DNA of 64,000 nucleotides. Origin: Ecdyonurus torrentis (lineage: Eukaryota > Arthropoda > Insecta > Ephemeroptera > Heptageniidae). The DNA lies in contig OX439128.1 in the NCBI GenBank assembly GCA_949318235.1, positions 56,028,009 through 56,092,008 on the forward strand. Reading direction: 5' to 3'. Position numbers and translations under genes: made by a program. Below the pieces are notes generated by a model. That model saw nothing but the letters and a program-made list of their open reading frames with translations. It was not told where the DNA came from and did no database searches. Each line of letters begins with the position of its first letter. The first letter of the stretch is position 1. This document shows positions 15,001 to 27,705 of the stretch, in pieces.

Positions 15001-18000
15001 TACGGTTTGAACTGAAATGTATCACTTTGAAATGTCCAACGAAAAGTTTATTACATTTTAGTAGCAAAAAATAAAACTTTCTCAGTTTTTGAGAATTTTC
15101 GTATTTTCTTACCGAAGTCTATAGCATTGTAGTTCATATGAAGAAGAAAAAAGTTTGTAACTCGAATTCCAATTGAGATAGAAAGTTGCGGTTTTGAAAT
15201 AAAGTGATGCAAAACGCTCTATAGTTTTAAATTCACCTCTAGAAACAAATTTGAGAAAAATAATTTTTCCAAAAAAATTGTGTTTTTCAGTTTCTGAAAA
15301 CGATTTTTCATGATATCTCAGAAACTAATAATGCTACAGACTTACGGTTTGAACTGAAATGTATCACTTTGAAATGTCTTATGAAAAGTTTATAACACTT
15401 TAGTCGCAAAAACTAAACATTTCTCAGTTTTTGAGAATTTTCGAATTTTCTTACCGATGTCTATAGCATTGTAGCTCATATGAAGAAAAAAAAGTTTGTA
15501 ACTCGAGTTTTCATTGAGATGGAAAGTTGTGGTTTTGAAATAAAGTGATGCAAAACGCTCTATAGTACTAAATTCACCTCTAGAAACAAAATTGAGAAAA
15601 AAATATTTCGAAAAAAATTGTGTTTTTCAGATTCTGAAAACGATTTTTGATGATATCTCAGAAACTAATAATGCTACAGACTTACGGTTTGAACTGAAAT
15701 GTATCACTTTGAAATGTCTTATGAAAAGTTTATAACACTTAAGTCGCAAAAAATAAAACTTTCTCAGTTTTTGAGAATTTTTGTATTTTCTTACCGAAGT
15801 CTATAGCATTGTAGCCCATATGAAGAAAAAAAAAGTTTGTAACTCGAGTTCCAATTGAGATAGAAAGTTGCGGTTTTGAAATAAAGTGATGCAAAACGCT
15901 CTATAGTTTTAAATTCACCTCTAGAAACAAATTTGAGAAAAATAATTTTTCCAAAAAAATTGTGTTTTTCAGTTTCTGAAAACGATTTTTCATGATATCT
16001 CAGAAACTAATAATGCTACAGACTTACGGTTTGAACTGAAATGTATCACTTTGAAATGTCTTATGAAAAGTTTATAACACTTTAGTCGCAAAAACTAAAA
16101 CTTTCTTAATTTGAGAATTTTCGAATTTTCTTACCGAAGTCTATAGCATTGTAGCCCATATGAAGAAAAAAAAAGTTTGTAACTCGAGTTCTAATTGAGA
16201 TGTAAAGTTGTGGTTTTGAAATAAAGTGATGCAAAACGCTCTATAGTACTAATTTCACCTCTAGAAACAAAATTGAGAAAAAAAATATTTCGAAAAAAAT
16301 TGTGTTTTTCAGATTCTGAAAACGATTTTTGATGATATCTCAGAAACTAATAATGCTACAGACTTACGGTTTGAACTGAAATGTATCACTTTGAAATGTC
16401 CAACGAAAAGTTTATTACATTTTAGTAGCAAAAAATAAAACTTTCTCAGTTTTTGAGAATTTTCGTATTTTCTTACCGAAGTCTATAGCATTGTAGTTCA
16501 TATGAAGAAGAAAAAAGTTTGTAACTCGAATTCCAATTGAGATAGAAAGTTGCGGTTTTGAAATAAAGTGATGCAAAACGCTCTATAGTTTTAAATTCAC
16601 CTCTAGAAACAAATTTGAGAAAAATAATTTTTCCAAAAAAATTGTGTTTTTCAGTTTCTGAAAACGATTTTTCATGATATCTCAGAAACTAATAATGCTA
16701 CAGACTTACGGTTTGAACTGAAATGTATCACTTTGAAATGTCTTATGAAAAGTTTATAACACTTTAGTCGCAAAAACTAAACATTTCTCAGTTTTTGAGA
16801 ATTTTCGTATTTTCTTACCGATGTCTATAGCATTGTAGCTCATATGAAGAAAAAAAAGTTTGTAACTCGAGTTTTCATTGAGATGGAAAGTTGTGGTTTT
16901 GAAATAAAGTGATGCAAAACGCTCTATAGTACTAAATTCACCTCTAGAAACAAAATTGAGAAAAAAATATTTCGAAAAAAATTGTGTTTTTCAGATTCTG
17001 AAAACGATTTTTGATGATATCTCAGAAACTAATAATGCTACAGACTTACGGTTTGAACTGAAATGTATCACTTTGAAATGTCCAGCGAAAAGTTTATTAC
17101 ATTTTAGTAGCAAAAAATAAAACTTTCTCAGTTTTTGAGAATTTTCGTATTTTCTTACCGATATCTATAGCATTGTAGTTCATATGAAGAAAAAAAAAGT
17201 TTGTAACTCGAATTCCAATTGAGATAGAAAGTTGCGGTTTTGAAATAAAGTGATGCAAAACGCTCTATAGTTTTAAATTCACCTCTAGAAACAAATTTGA
17301 GAAAAATAATTTTTCCAAAAAAATTGTGTTTTTCAGTTTCTGAAAACGATTTTTTATGATATCTCAGAAACTTATAATGCTACAGACTTACGGTTTGAAC
17401 TGAAATGTATCACTTTGAAATGTCTTATGAAAAGTTTATAACACTTTAGTCGCAAAAAATAAAACTTTCTCAGTTTTTGAGAATTTTTGTATTTTCTTAC
17501 CGAAGTCTATAGCATTGTAGCCCATATGAAGAAAAAAAAAGTTTGTAACTCGAGTTCCAATTGAGATAGAAAGTTGCGGTTTTGAAATAAAGTGATGCAA
17601 AACGCTCTATAGTTTTAAATTCACCTCTAGAAACAAATTTGAGAAAAATAATTTTTCCAAAAAAATTGTGTTTTTCAGTTTCTGAAAACGATTTTTGATG
17701 ATATCTCAGAAACTAATAATGCTACAGACTTATGGTTTAAACTGAAATGTATCACTTTGAAATGTCTTATGAAAAGTTTATAACACTTTAGTCGCAAAAA
17801 CTAAAACTTTCTTAATTTGAGAATTTTCGAATTTTCTTACCGAAGTCTATAGCATTGTAGCCCATATGAAGAAAAAAAAAGTTTGTTACTCGAGTTCTAA
17901 TTGAGATGTAAAGTTGTGGTTTTGAAATAAAGTGATGCAAAACGCTCTATAGTACTAAATTCACCTCTAGAAACAAAATTGAGAAAAAAAATATTTCGAA

Positions 18001-21000
18001 AAAAATTGTGTTTTTCAGATTCTGAAAACGATTTTTGATGATATCTCAGAAACTAATAATGCTACAGACTTACGGTTTGAACTGAAATGTATCACTTTGA
18101 AATGTCCAACGAAAAGTTTATTACATTTTAGTAGCAAAAAATAAAACTTTCTCAGTTTTTGAGAATTTTCGTATTTTCTTACCGAAGTCTATAGCATTGT
18201 AGTTCATATGAAGAAAAAAAAAGTTTGTAACTCGAATTCCAATTGAGATAGAAAGTTGCGGTTTTGAAATAAAGTAATGCAAAACGCTCTATAGTTTTAA
18301 ATTCACCTCTAGAAACAAATTTGAGAAAAATAATTTTTCCAAAAAAATTGTGTTTTTCAGTTTCTGAAAACGATTTGTCATGATATCTCAGAAACTAATA
18401 ATGCTACAGACTTATGGTTTAAACTGAAATGTATCACTTTGAAATGTCTTATGAAAAGTTTATAACACTTTAGTCGCAAAAACTAAAACTTTCTTAATTT
18501 GAGAATTTTCGAATTTTCTTACCGAAGTCTATAGCATTGTAGCCCATAAGAAGAAAAAAAAAAGTTTGTAACTCGAGTTCTAATTGAGATGTAAAGTTGT
18601 GGTTTTGAAATAAAGTGATGCAAAACGCTCTATAGTACTAAATTCACCTCTAGAAACAAAATTGAGAAAAAAAAAATTCCAAAAAAATTGTGTTTTTCAG
18701 TTTCTGAAAACGATTTTTCATGATATCTCAGAAACTAATAATGCTACAGACTTACGGTTTGAACTGAAATGTATCACTTTGAAATGTCTTATGAAAAGTT
18801 TATAACACTTTAGTCGCAAAAAATAAAACTTTCTCAGTTTTTGAGAATTTTTGTATTTTCTTACCGAAGTCTATAGCATTGTAGCCCATATGAAGAAAAA
18901 AAAAATTTGTAACTCGAGTTCCAATTGAGATAGAAAGTTGCGGTTTTGAAATAAAGTGATGCAAAACGCTCTATAGTTTTAAATTCACCTCTAGAAACAA
19001 ATTTGAGAAAAATAATTTTTCCAAAAAAATTGTGTTTTTCATTTTCTGAAAACGATTTTTCATGATATCTCAGAAACTAATAATGCTACAAACTTACGGT
19101 TTGAACTGAAATGTATCACTTTGAAATGTCTTATGAAAAGTTTATAACACTTTAGTCGCAAAAACTAAAACTTTCTCAGTTTTTGAGAATTTTCGAATTT
19201 TCTTACCGATGTCTATAGCATTGTAGCCCATATGAAGAAAAAAAAGTATGTAACTCGAGTTTTCATTGAGATGGAAAGTTGTGGTTTTGAAATAAAGTGA
19301 TGCAAAACGCTCTATAGTACTAAATTCACCTCTAGAAACAAAATTGAGAAAAAAAATATTTTGAAAAAAATTGTGTTTTTCAGATTCTGAAAACGATTTT
19401 TGATGATATCTCAGAAACTAATAATGCTACAGACTTACGGTTTGAACTGAAATGTATCACTTTGAAATGTCTAACGAAAAGTTTATTACACTTTAGTCGC
19501 AAAAAATAAAACTTTCTCTGTTTTTAAGAATTCTCGTATTTTCTTACCGAAGTCTATAGCATTGTAGCCCATATGAAGAAAAAAAAAGTTTGTAACTCGA
19601 GTTCCAATTGAGATAGAAAGTTGCGGTTTTGAAATAAAGTGATGCAAAACGCTCTATAGTTTTAAATTCACCTCTAGAAACAAATTTGAGAAAAATAATT
19701 TTTCCAAAAAAATTGTGTTTTTCAGTTTCTGAAAACGATTTTTGATGATATCTCAGAAAATAATAATGCTACAGACTTACGGTTTGAACTGAAATGTATC
19801 ACTTTGAAATGTCTTATGAAAAGTTTATTACACTTAAGTCGCAAAAAATAAAACTTTCTCAGTTTTTGAGAATTTTCGTATTTTCTTACCGAAGTCTATA
19901 GCATTGTAGCCCATATGAAGTAAAAAAAATTTTGTAACTCGAGTTCCAATTGAGATAGAAAGTTGCGGTTTTTAAATAAAGTAATGCAAAACGCTCTATA
20001 GTACTAAATTTACCTCTAGAAACAAAATTGAGAAAAAAAAATTTCGAAAAAAATTGTGCTTTTCAGATTCTGAAAACGATTTTTGATGATATCTCAGAAA
20101 CTAATAATGCTACAGACTTACGCTTTGAACTGAAATGTATCACTTTGAAATGTCTAACGAAAAGTTTATTACACTTTAGTCGCAAAAAATAAAACTTTCT
20201 CAGTTTTTGAGAATTTTCGTATTTTCTTACCGAAGTCTATAGCATTGTAGCCCATATGAAGAAAAAAAAAGTTTGTAACTCGAGTTCCAATTGAGATAGA
20301 AAGTTGCGGTTTTGAAATAAAGTGATGCAAAACGCTCTATAGATTTAAATTCCCCTCTAGAAACAAATTTGAGAAAAATAATTTTTCCAAAAAAATTGTG
20401 TTTTTCAGTTTCTGAAAACGATTTTTCATGATATCTCAGAAACTAATAATGCTACAGACTTACGGTTTGAACTGAAATGTATCACTTTGAAATGTCTAAC
20501 GAAAAGTTTATTACACTTTAGTCGCAAAAAATAAAACTTTCTCAGTTTTTGAGAATTTTCGTATTTTCTTACCGATGTCTATAGCATTGTATCCCATATG
20601 AAGAAAAAAAAAGTTTGTAACTCGAGTTCCAATTGAGATAGAAAGTTGCGGTTTTGAAATAAAGTGATGCAAAACGCTCTATAGTTTTAAATTCACCTCT
20701 AGAAACAAATTTGATAAAAACAATTTTTCCAAAAAAATTGTGTTTTTCAGTTTCTGAAAACGATTTTTGATGATATCTCAGAAACTAATAATGCTACAGA
20801 CTTATGGTTTGAACTGAAATGTATCACTTTGAAATGTCTTATGAAAAGTTTATAACACTTTAGTCGCAAAAACTAAAACTTTCTTAGTATTTGAGAATTT
20901 TCGAATTTTCTTACCGAAGTCTATAGCATTGTAGCCCATATGAAGAAAAAAAAAGTTTGTAACTCGAGTTCTAATTGAGATGTAAAGTTGTGGTTTTGAA

Positions 21001-21786
21001 ATAAAGTGATGCAAAACGCTCTATAGTACTAAATTCACCTCTAGAAACACAATTGAGAAAAAAAAAATTTCCAAAAAAATTGTGTTTTTCAGTTTCTGAA
21101 AACGATTTTTCATGATATCTCAGAAACTAATAATGCTACAGACTTACGGTTTGAACTGAAATGTATCACTTTGAAATGTCTTATGAAAAGTTTATAACAC
21201 TTTAGTCGCAAAAAATAAAACTTTCTCAGTTTTTGAGAATTTTTGTATTTTCTTACCGAAGTCTATAGCATTGTAGCCCATATGAAGAAAAAAAAAGTTT
21301 GTAACTCGAGTTCCAATTGAGATAGAAAGTTGCGGTTTTGAAATAAAGTGATGCAAGACGCTCTATAGTTTTAAATTCACCTCTAGAAACAAAATTGACA
21401 AAAAAATTTTTTTGAAAAAAATTGTGTTTTTCAGATTCTGAAAACGATTTTTAATGATATCTCAGAAACTAATAATGCTACAGACTTACGGTTTGAACTG
21501 AAATGTATCACTTTGAAATGTCTAACGAAAAGTTTATTACACTTTAGTCGCAAAAAATAAAACTTTCTCAGTTTTTGAGAATTTTCGTATTTTCTTACCG
21601 AAGTCTATAGCATTGTAGCCCTTATGAAGAAAAAAAAAGTTTGTAACTCGAGTTCTAATTGAGATGTAAAGTTGTGGTTTTGAAATAAAGTGATGCAAAA
21701 CGCTCTATAGTACTAAATTCACCTCTAGAAAAAAAATTGAGAAAAAAAAAATTTCGAAAAAAATTGTGTTTTTCAGATTCTGAAAA
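1..21786 (+). repeat. Satellite A array, plus orientation (about 64 units of ~342 bp)
   Basis: This is a head-to-tail tandem array. The landmark GAGAT(A/T)GAAAGTTG recurs at 1, 342 (variant), 684, 1026 and 1368, which gives a period of 341-342 bp. Each unit has a core starting at GATATCTCAGAAACTAATAA, then a stretch around TCTATAGCATTGTAGCCC, the palindrome AACTCGAGTT and poly-A/poly-T tracts. Two variant classes occur. One carries AGTTTTAAATTC with TAATTTTTCC and CAGTTTCTG. The other carries AGTACTAAATTC with ATATTTCG and CAGATTCTG. The first 4 kb is mostly the first class, and the classes largely alternate after that. Some units carry a 4-bp deletion (CTTTCTTAATTTGAG). Small open frames here are not conserved between units and look non-coding. 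The array is cut at the left window edge and joins satellite B at about 21,786. Confidence 0.97.
11546..11835 (+). repeat. Rearranged short A unit with a 145-bp local direct repeat
   Basis: An A unit is broken at about 11,690, where GAAACAAAAGGA runs straight into CTTACCGATG. About 200 bp of the normal unit is missing. The segment starting CTTACCGATGTC at 11,546 repeats at 11,691, a 145-bp step. Both copies share the unusual variant GTAATTCGAG instead of GTAACTCGAG. This fits a local duplication or deletion by unequal exchange between neighbouring units. It is the only clear break of the 342-bp period I found in the first 21 kb. Confidence 0.85.
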
Positions 21787-22970
21787 ATCGCTTCAATGCA
21801 AACTTTCGCAGTTATATAGAATCTCATTGCTTTCTCGTCGTTCTTTTCAGACTGTGAATACGATTATGATGATATCTCCGAAACTAATAAAGCTACAGAC
21901 TTGCGATTTAAACTAAAATGTAGGACTAACCGACTTGCAAAGAAAAGGTTATTACACCATAATCGGTCCTATGCAAACTTTCCCAGTTATAGAGAATCTC
22001 AGTGCTTTCTCATCGTACTTTTCAGACTGTAAATACGATTTTTGATGATATCTCCGAAACTAATAAAGCTACAGGGTTGCGGTTTGAACAAAAACGTAGG
22101 ACTAACAGACCTGCAAAGAAATGGTTATTACACCTTATTGGCTCCAATGCAAACTTTCGCAGTTATAGAGAATCTCAGTGTTTCTCATCGTTCTTTTTTG
22201 ACTGTGAATACGATTTTTTATATATCTCCGAAGCTAATAAAGCTACAGGATTGCGGTTTGAACTAAAATGTAGGACTAACAGACTTGCAAAGAAAAGGTT
22301 ATTACACCTTAATAGCTTCATTGCAAACTTTTGCAGTTATTGAGAATCTCAGTGCTTTCTCAACGTAGTTTTCAGACTAAGAATACGATTTTTGATGATA
22401 TTTTTGAAACTAATAAAGCTACAGGCATGCGGTTTAACTGAAATGTAGGACTAACAGACTTGCAAACAAAAGGTTATTACACCTTAATCGCTCCAATTCA
22501 AACTTTCGCAGTTATAGAAAACCTCAGTGCTTTCTCGTCGTACTTTTCAGACTGTGAATACGATTTTTGATGATATCTCCGAAACTAGTAAAGCTAAAGG
22601 CTTGTGGTTTGAACTTAAATGTAGCACTAACAGACTTGCAAAGAAAAGGTTATTACACCTTATTCGCTCCAATGCAAACTTTCGCAGTTATAGAGAATCT
22701 CAGTGCTTTCTCATCGTACTTTTTTGACTGTGAATACGATTTTTGATTATATCTCCGAAGCTAATAAAGCTACAGGCTTGCGGTTTGAACTAAAATGTAG
22801 GACTAACAGACTTGCAAAGAAAAGGTTATTACACCTTAATCGCTTCAATGCAAACGTTCGCAGTTATAGAGAATCTTAGTGCTTTCTCAACGTAGTTTTC
22901 AGACTAAGAATACAATTTTTGATGATATCTTTGAAACTAATTAAGCTACAGGCATGCGGTTTGAACTAAA
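21787..22970 (+). repeat. Satellite B block (about 6.7 monomers of ~175-176 bp)
   Basis: This tandem array of about 175-bp monomers carries GATATCTCCGAAACTAATAA, GACTAACAGACTTGCAAAG and CAAACTTTCGCAGTTAT. It begins abruptly inside an A unit at about 21,785, where CTGAAAA is followed by ATCGCTTCAATGC, and ends at about 22,970 after TTTGAACTAAAA. The monomers are more diverged from each other than those in the large B array after 44.8 kb, for example in TTGAACAAAAACG near 22,087. Several monomers are open for 60-110 codons, but the period is not a multiple of three, so these frames shift from unit to unit and look incidental. Confidence 0.95.
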
Positions 22971-23024
22971 AATATGAAGAAAGTTTTGGCAAGTGTGTTG
23001 CGCCACTTGTGACCTTTTTAGATG
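22971..23024. other. Short unique junction between satellites B and C
   Basis: About 54 bp (ATATGAAGAAAGTTTTGGC onward) match none of the three satellites by eye. They separate the last B monomer from the first C unit. They could be a scar of the ancestral insertion that brought C next to B, or a badly diverged satellite end. Confidence 0.6.
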
Positions 23025-23397
23025 AGTTTAGTTGTGTATAAAGTAGATAAGTGACGTTATCACTAACTATCAACTAGTATTTAGTAGCGTATGAAGCAGA
23101 TATGTGACGTCTTCACTGACTATCATCTTGACTTTAATAGTGTATGAAGTAGAAATGCAACGTCATCACTAAATATCAATTTGACTTTAAAAGTGTATGA
23201 AGTAGATAAGTGACGTCATCACTGACTATTATCTTGACTTTAGTAGTGTATGAAGTAGATATGTGAGGTCATCTCTGACTATCAACTTGACTTTAGTAGT
23301 GTATGAAGTAGATAAGTGACGTCACCACTGACTATCAACTTGAATTTAGTTATGTATGTGGTAGATAAGTGACACCATCAATGACTACCAACTTGAT
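23025..23397 (+). repeat. Satellite C block 1 (about 7 units of 53 bp)
   Basis: These are tandem units of 53 bp built around GTGACGTCATCACTGACTAT, CAACTTGACTTTAGTAG and TGTATGAAGTAGATA. Landmarks at 23,051 and 23,104 are 53 bp apart. A perfect TGACGTCA lies at 23,211-23,218. The block ends with the divergent unit GACACCATCAATGACTACC and joins an inverted A fragment through CAACTTGATTCATCAC. The same junction recurs three more times in the window. Confidence 0.93.
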
Positions 23398-23648
23398 TCA
23401 TCACTTTATTTCAAAACCGCATTTTTCCATCTCAATTAGAACTCAAGTTACAAACTTTTTTTTTCTTTATATGGGCTACAATGCTATAGACTTCGGTAAG
23501 AAAACACTAAAACTTTCAAAAACTGAAAAAGTTTAATTTTTGACAACTAAAGTGTAATAAACTCTTCATAAGACAATTCAAAGTGATACATTTCAGTTCA
23601 AACTGCAAGTCTGTAGCATTATTAGTTTCTGAGATATCATCAAAAATC
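23398..23648 (-). repeat. Single partial A unit, inverted, inside satellite C
   Basis: This 251-bp piece is the reverse complement of satellite A. It runs from ATCACTTTATTTCAAAACCG to GATATCATCAAAAATCG, which is less than one full unit. C sequence flanks it on both sides. Its two ends match the ends of the longer inverted A blocks at 25,267 and 27,706, so it is the shortest member of a series rather than an independent insertion. Confidence 0.93.
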
Positions 23649-25266
23649 GTGACGCCATCACTGACTATTATTTTGATTTTAGTAGTTTATGAAGTAGATA
23701 AGTGACGCCATCACTGACTACTAACTTGATTATAGTGTTTTATGAAGTAGATAAGTGACGTTATCACTGACTATCAACTTAACTTTAGTTGTGTATGAAG
23801 TAGATATGTGACGTCATCACTGACCTTCTATTTGACTTTAGTATTGTATGAAGTAGATAAGTGACGTCATCACTGACTTTTAACTTGACTATAGTTGTGT
23901 ATGAAGTATATATGTGACGTCATCACTAACTATCAGCTTGACTTTAGTTGTGTATAAATTAGATATGTGACGTTATCACTAACTATCTACTAGTATTTAG
24001 TAGCGTATGAAGCAGATATGTGACGTCATCACTGACTATCATTTTGACTTTAGTAGTGTATAAGGTAGATATGTGACGTCATCACTGACTATCAACTTGA
24101 CTAAAGTAGTGTTTGAAGTAGATATGTGACGTCATCACTGACTATCAATTTGATTTTAGTTGTGTATGAAATATATAAGTGACGTCATTACTGACTAGCA
24201 ACTGGTCTTTAGAAGTGTATGAAATAAATAAGTGACGTCATCACTAACTATACACTTGATTTTCGTGTTGATGAAGTAGAATTGCAACGTCAACACTGAC
24301 TATCAATTTGACTTTAGAAGTGTATGAAGTAGATAAGTGACGTCATCACTGACTATCAACTTGACTTTAGTTGTGTATAAAGTAGATATGTGACGTTATC
24401 ACTGACTATCATCTTGACTTTAGTTGTGTATAAAGTAGATAAGTGACATCATTACTGACTATCAACTTGACTTTACTTGTGTATTAAGTAGATATGTGAG
24501 GTCATCATTGATTATTAATTTGACTTTAGTAGTGTATGAAGTAGATGAGTGACGTCATCACTGACTATTAACTTGACTTTAGTTGTGTATGAAGTAGATA
24601 TGTGACGTAATCAGTAACTATAATAATGACTTTACTTGTGTATAAAGTAGATAAGTGACGTTATCACTAACTATTAACTAGTATTTAGTAGCGTATGAAG
24701 CAGATATGTGACGTCATCACTGACTATCAACTTGACTTAAGTAATTTATGAAATCGATAAGTTACGTCATAATTTTTTTTCAACTTGACTTTAGTAGAGT
24801 ATGAAGTAGATATATGACGTCATTACTGACGATCAACTTGACTTTAGTAGTTTATGGAGTAGATAAGTGACGTCCTCACTGACTATCAATTTGACTTTAG
24901 TAGTGTATGAAGTAGATAAGTGATGTCATCACTGACTATCAACTTGACTTTAGTTGTGTATGAAGTAGATATGTGACGTTATCACTGACTATCATCTTGA
25001 CTTAAGTTGTGTATAAAGTAGATAACTGACATCATTACTGACTATCAATTTGAGTTTAGTTGTGTATGAAGTAGATAAGTGACGTCATCACTGACTATCA
25101 TCTTGACTTTAGTAGTGTATGAAGTAGATATGTGCGGTCATCTCTGACTATCAACTTGACTTTAGTAGTGTATGAAGTAGATAAGTGACGTCACCACTGA
25201 CTATCAACTTGACTTTAGTTATGTATGTGGTAGATAAGTGACACCATCACTGACTACCAACTTGAT
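23649..25266 (+). repeat. Satellite C block 2 (about 31 units of 53 bp)
   Basis: Regular 53-bp units run through the block, with landmarks at 23,809, 23,862 and 23,915. By eye, 14 of about 31 units hold an exact TGACGTCA and most others are one base away (TGACGTTA, TGACGCCA, TGACATCA). Some units are distinct, such as GTTACGTCATAATTTTTTTT near 24,761 and CTAGTATTTAGTAGCG near 23,992 and 24,682. The block starts with GTGACGCCATCACTGACTATT directly after the inverted A fragment. Confidence 0.95.
23809..25192. promoter_or_regulatory. Cluster of perfect CRE-type octamers TGACGTCA
   Basis: Perfect copies start at 23,809, 23,862, 23,915, 24,021, 24,074, 24,127, 24,180, 24,233, 24,339, 24,550, 24,709, 24,814, 25,079 and 25,185. 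The spacing is 53 bp or multiples of it, with rare 52-bp steps. TGACGTCA is the canonical palindromic cAMP-response element bound by CREB/ATF bZIP factors. The match is read directly. Binding or activity in this satellite is unproven, and the motif may simply be part of the repeat unit. Similar clusters occur in the C blocks at 26,195 and 29,657. Confidence 0.5.
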
Positions 25267-26194
25267 TCATCACTTTATTTCAAAACCGCAACTTTCCATC
25301 TCAATTAGAACTCGAGTAACAAACTTTTTTTTTCTTCATATGGGCTACAATACTATAGACTTCGGTAAGAAAACACTAAAATTTTCAAAAACTAAAAAAG
25401 TTTTATTTTTTGCGACTAAAATGTAATAAACTTTTCATCAGAAATTTCAAAGTGATAAAGTTCAGTTCAAACCGCAAGTCTGTAGCATTATTAGTTTCTG
25501 AGATTTCATCAAAAATCGTTTTCAGAATCTGAAAAACATTTTTTTTGAAAATTATTTTTCTCAATTTTGTTTCTAGAGGTAAATTTAGTACTATAGAGCG
25601 TCTTGCATCACTTTATTTTAAAACTGCAACTTTCCATCTCAATTAGAACTCGAGTAACAAACTTTTTTTTTCTTCATATGGGCTACAATGCTATAGACTT
25701 CGGTAAGAAAACACTAAAATTTTCAAAAACTAAGAAAGTTTTATTTTTTGCGACTAAAGTGTAAAAAACTTTTCATCAGAAATGTCAAAGTGATAAATTT
25801 AAGTTCAAACCGCAAGTCTGTAGCATTATTAGTTTCTGAGATATCATCAAAAATCGTTTTCAGAATCTGAAAAACATAATTTTATTCAAATTTTTTTTGT
25901 TAATTTTGTTTCTAGAGGTTAATTTAGTACTATAGATCGTATTGCATTACTTTATTTAAAAACCGCAACTTTCCATCTCAATTAGAACTCGAGTAACAAA
26001 CTTTTTTTTTCTTTATATGGGCTACAATGCTATAGACTTCGGTAAGAAAATACGAAAATTCTCAAAAACTGAAAAAGTTTAATTTTTGACAACTAAAGTG
26101 TAATAAACTCTTCATAAGACAATTCAAAGTGATACATTTCAGTTCAAACTGCAAGTCTGTAGCATTATTAGTTTCTGAGATATCATCAAAAATC
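25267..26194 (-). repeat. Inverted A block, about 2.7 units
   Basis: These are reverse-complement A units. The block begins ATCACTTTATTTC and ends TCATCAAAAATCG, the same phase as the 251-bp fragment at 23,398 plus two more units. The poly-T tracts and CTCGAGT(A/T)AC are visible in each unit. The last 320 bp or so is copied almost exactly 3,462 bp downstream. Confidence 0.95.
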
Positions 26195-27705
26195 GTGACG
26201 CCATCACTGACTATTATTTTGATTTAAGTAGTTTATGAAGTAGATAAGTGACGCCATCACTGACTACCAACTTGATTTTAGTGTTGTATGAAGTAGATAA
26301 GTGACGTCATCAATGACTATCAACTTGACTTAAGTTGTGTATGAAGTAGATATGTGACGTCATCACTGACTATCAATTGGATTTTAGTATTGTATGAAGT
26401 AGATAAGTGACGTCATCACTGACTATTAACTTGACTATAGTTGTGTATGAAGTAGATATGTGACGTCATTACTAACTATCATCTTGACTTTAGTTATGTA
26501 TAAAGTAGATATGTGACGTTATCACTAACTATCTACTAGTATTTAGTAGCGTATGAAGCAGATATGTGACGTCATCACTGACTATCATCTTGAGTTTAAT
26601 AGTTTATGAAGTTGATAAGTGACGCAATCGCTGACTATCAACTTGAGTTTAGTAGTGTATGAAGTAGAAAAGTGACGTCATCACTGACTATCAATTTGAG
26701 TTTAGTTCTGTATGAAGTAGATAAGTGACGTCATCAATGACTATTAACTTGTCTTTAGTAGTGTATGAAGCATATATGTGACGTCATCACTGACTATCAA
26801 CTTGACTTTAATATTTAATGAAGTCGATAAGTTACGTCATAATTGTTTTTCAACTTGACTTAAGTTGTGTATGAAGTAGAGAACTGACGTCCTAACTGTT
26901 AATCAACTTGACTTTAGTAGTGTATGAAGTAGATAAGTGACGCCATCACTACTTCCATCTTGATTTTAGTATTGATGAAGTAAATAAGTGACGTCATCAC
27001 TGACTATCAACTTGACTTTAGTTGTTTACGTAGTAGATATGTGACGTCATCACTGACTATCATTTTGACTTTAGTAGTGTATAAGGTAGATATGTGAAGT
27101 CATCACTCACTATCAACTTGACTAAAGTAGTGTATGAAGTAGATATGTGACGTCATCACTGACTATCAATTTGATTTTAGTTGTGTATGATTTTTATAAG
27201 TGACGTCATCACTGACTATTAACTTGACTTTAGTTTTGTATGAAGTAGATATGTGACGTCATCAGTAACTATCATCTTGACTTTAGTTGTGTATAAAGTA
27301 GATAAGTGACGTTATCACTAACTATCAACTAGTATTTATTAGCGTATGAAGCAGATATGTGACGTCAACACTGACTATCAACTTGACTTTAGTAATTTAT
27401 GAAGTCGATAAGTTACGTCATAATTGTTTTTCAACTTGACTTTAGTAGAGTACGAAGTAGATATATGACGTCATTACTGACGATCAACTTGACTTTAGTA
27501 GTGTATGAAGTAGAAATGCAACGTCATCACTAAATATCAATTTGACTTTAGTAGTGTATGAAGTAGATATGTGACGTCATCACTGACTATCAATTTGAGT
27601 TTAGTTGTGTATGAAGTAGATAAGTGACGTCATCACTGACTATCAACTTGACCTTAGTAGTGTATGAAGTAGATATGTAACGTCATCACTGACTACCAAC
27701 TTAAT
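26195..27705 (+). repeat. Satellite C block 3 (about 28 units)
   Basis: 53-bp C units start at the shared junction AAAATCGTGACGCCATCAC. The block is nearly identical to block 4 at 29,657, with a constant 3,462-bp offset and no indel across 1.5 kb. Shared rare variants include GACGTCCTAACTGTTAATC near 26,886 and 30,348, and GTGTATGATTTTTATAAG near 27,182 and 30,644. Confidence 0.95.
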
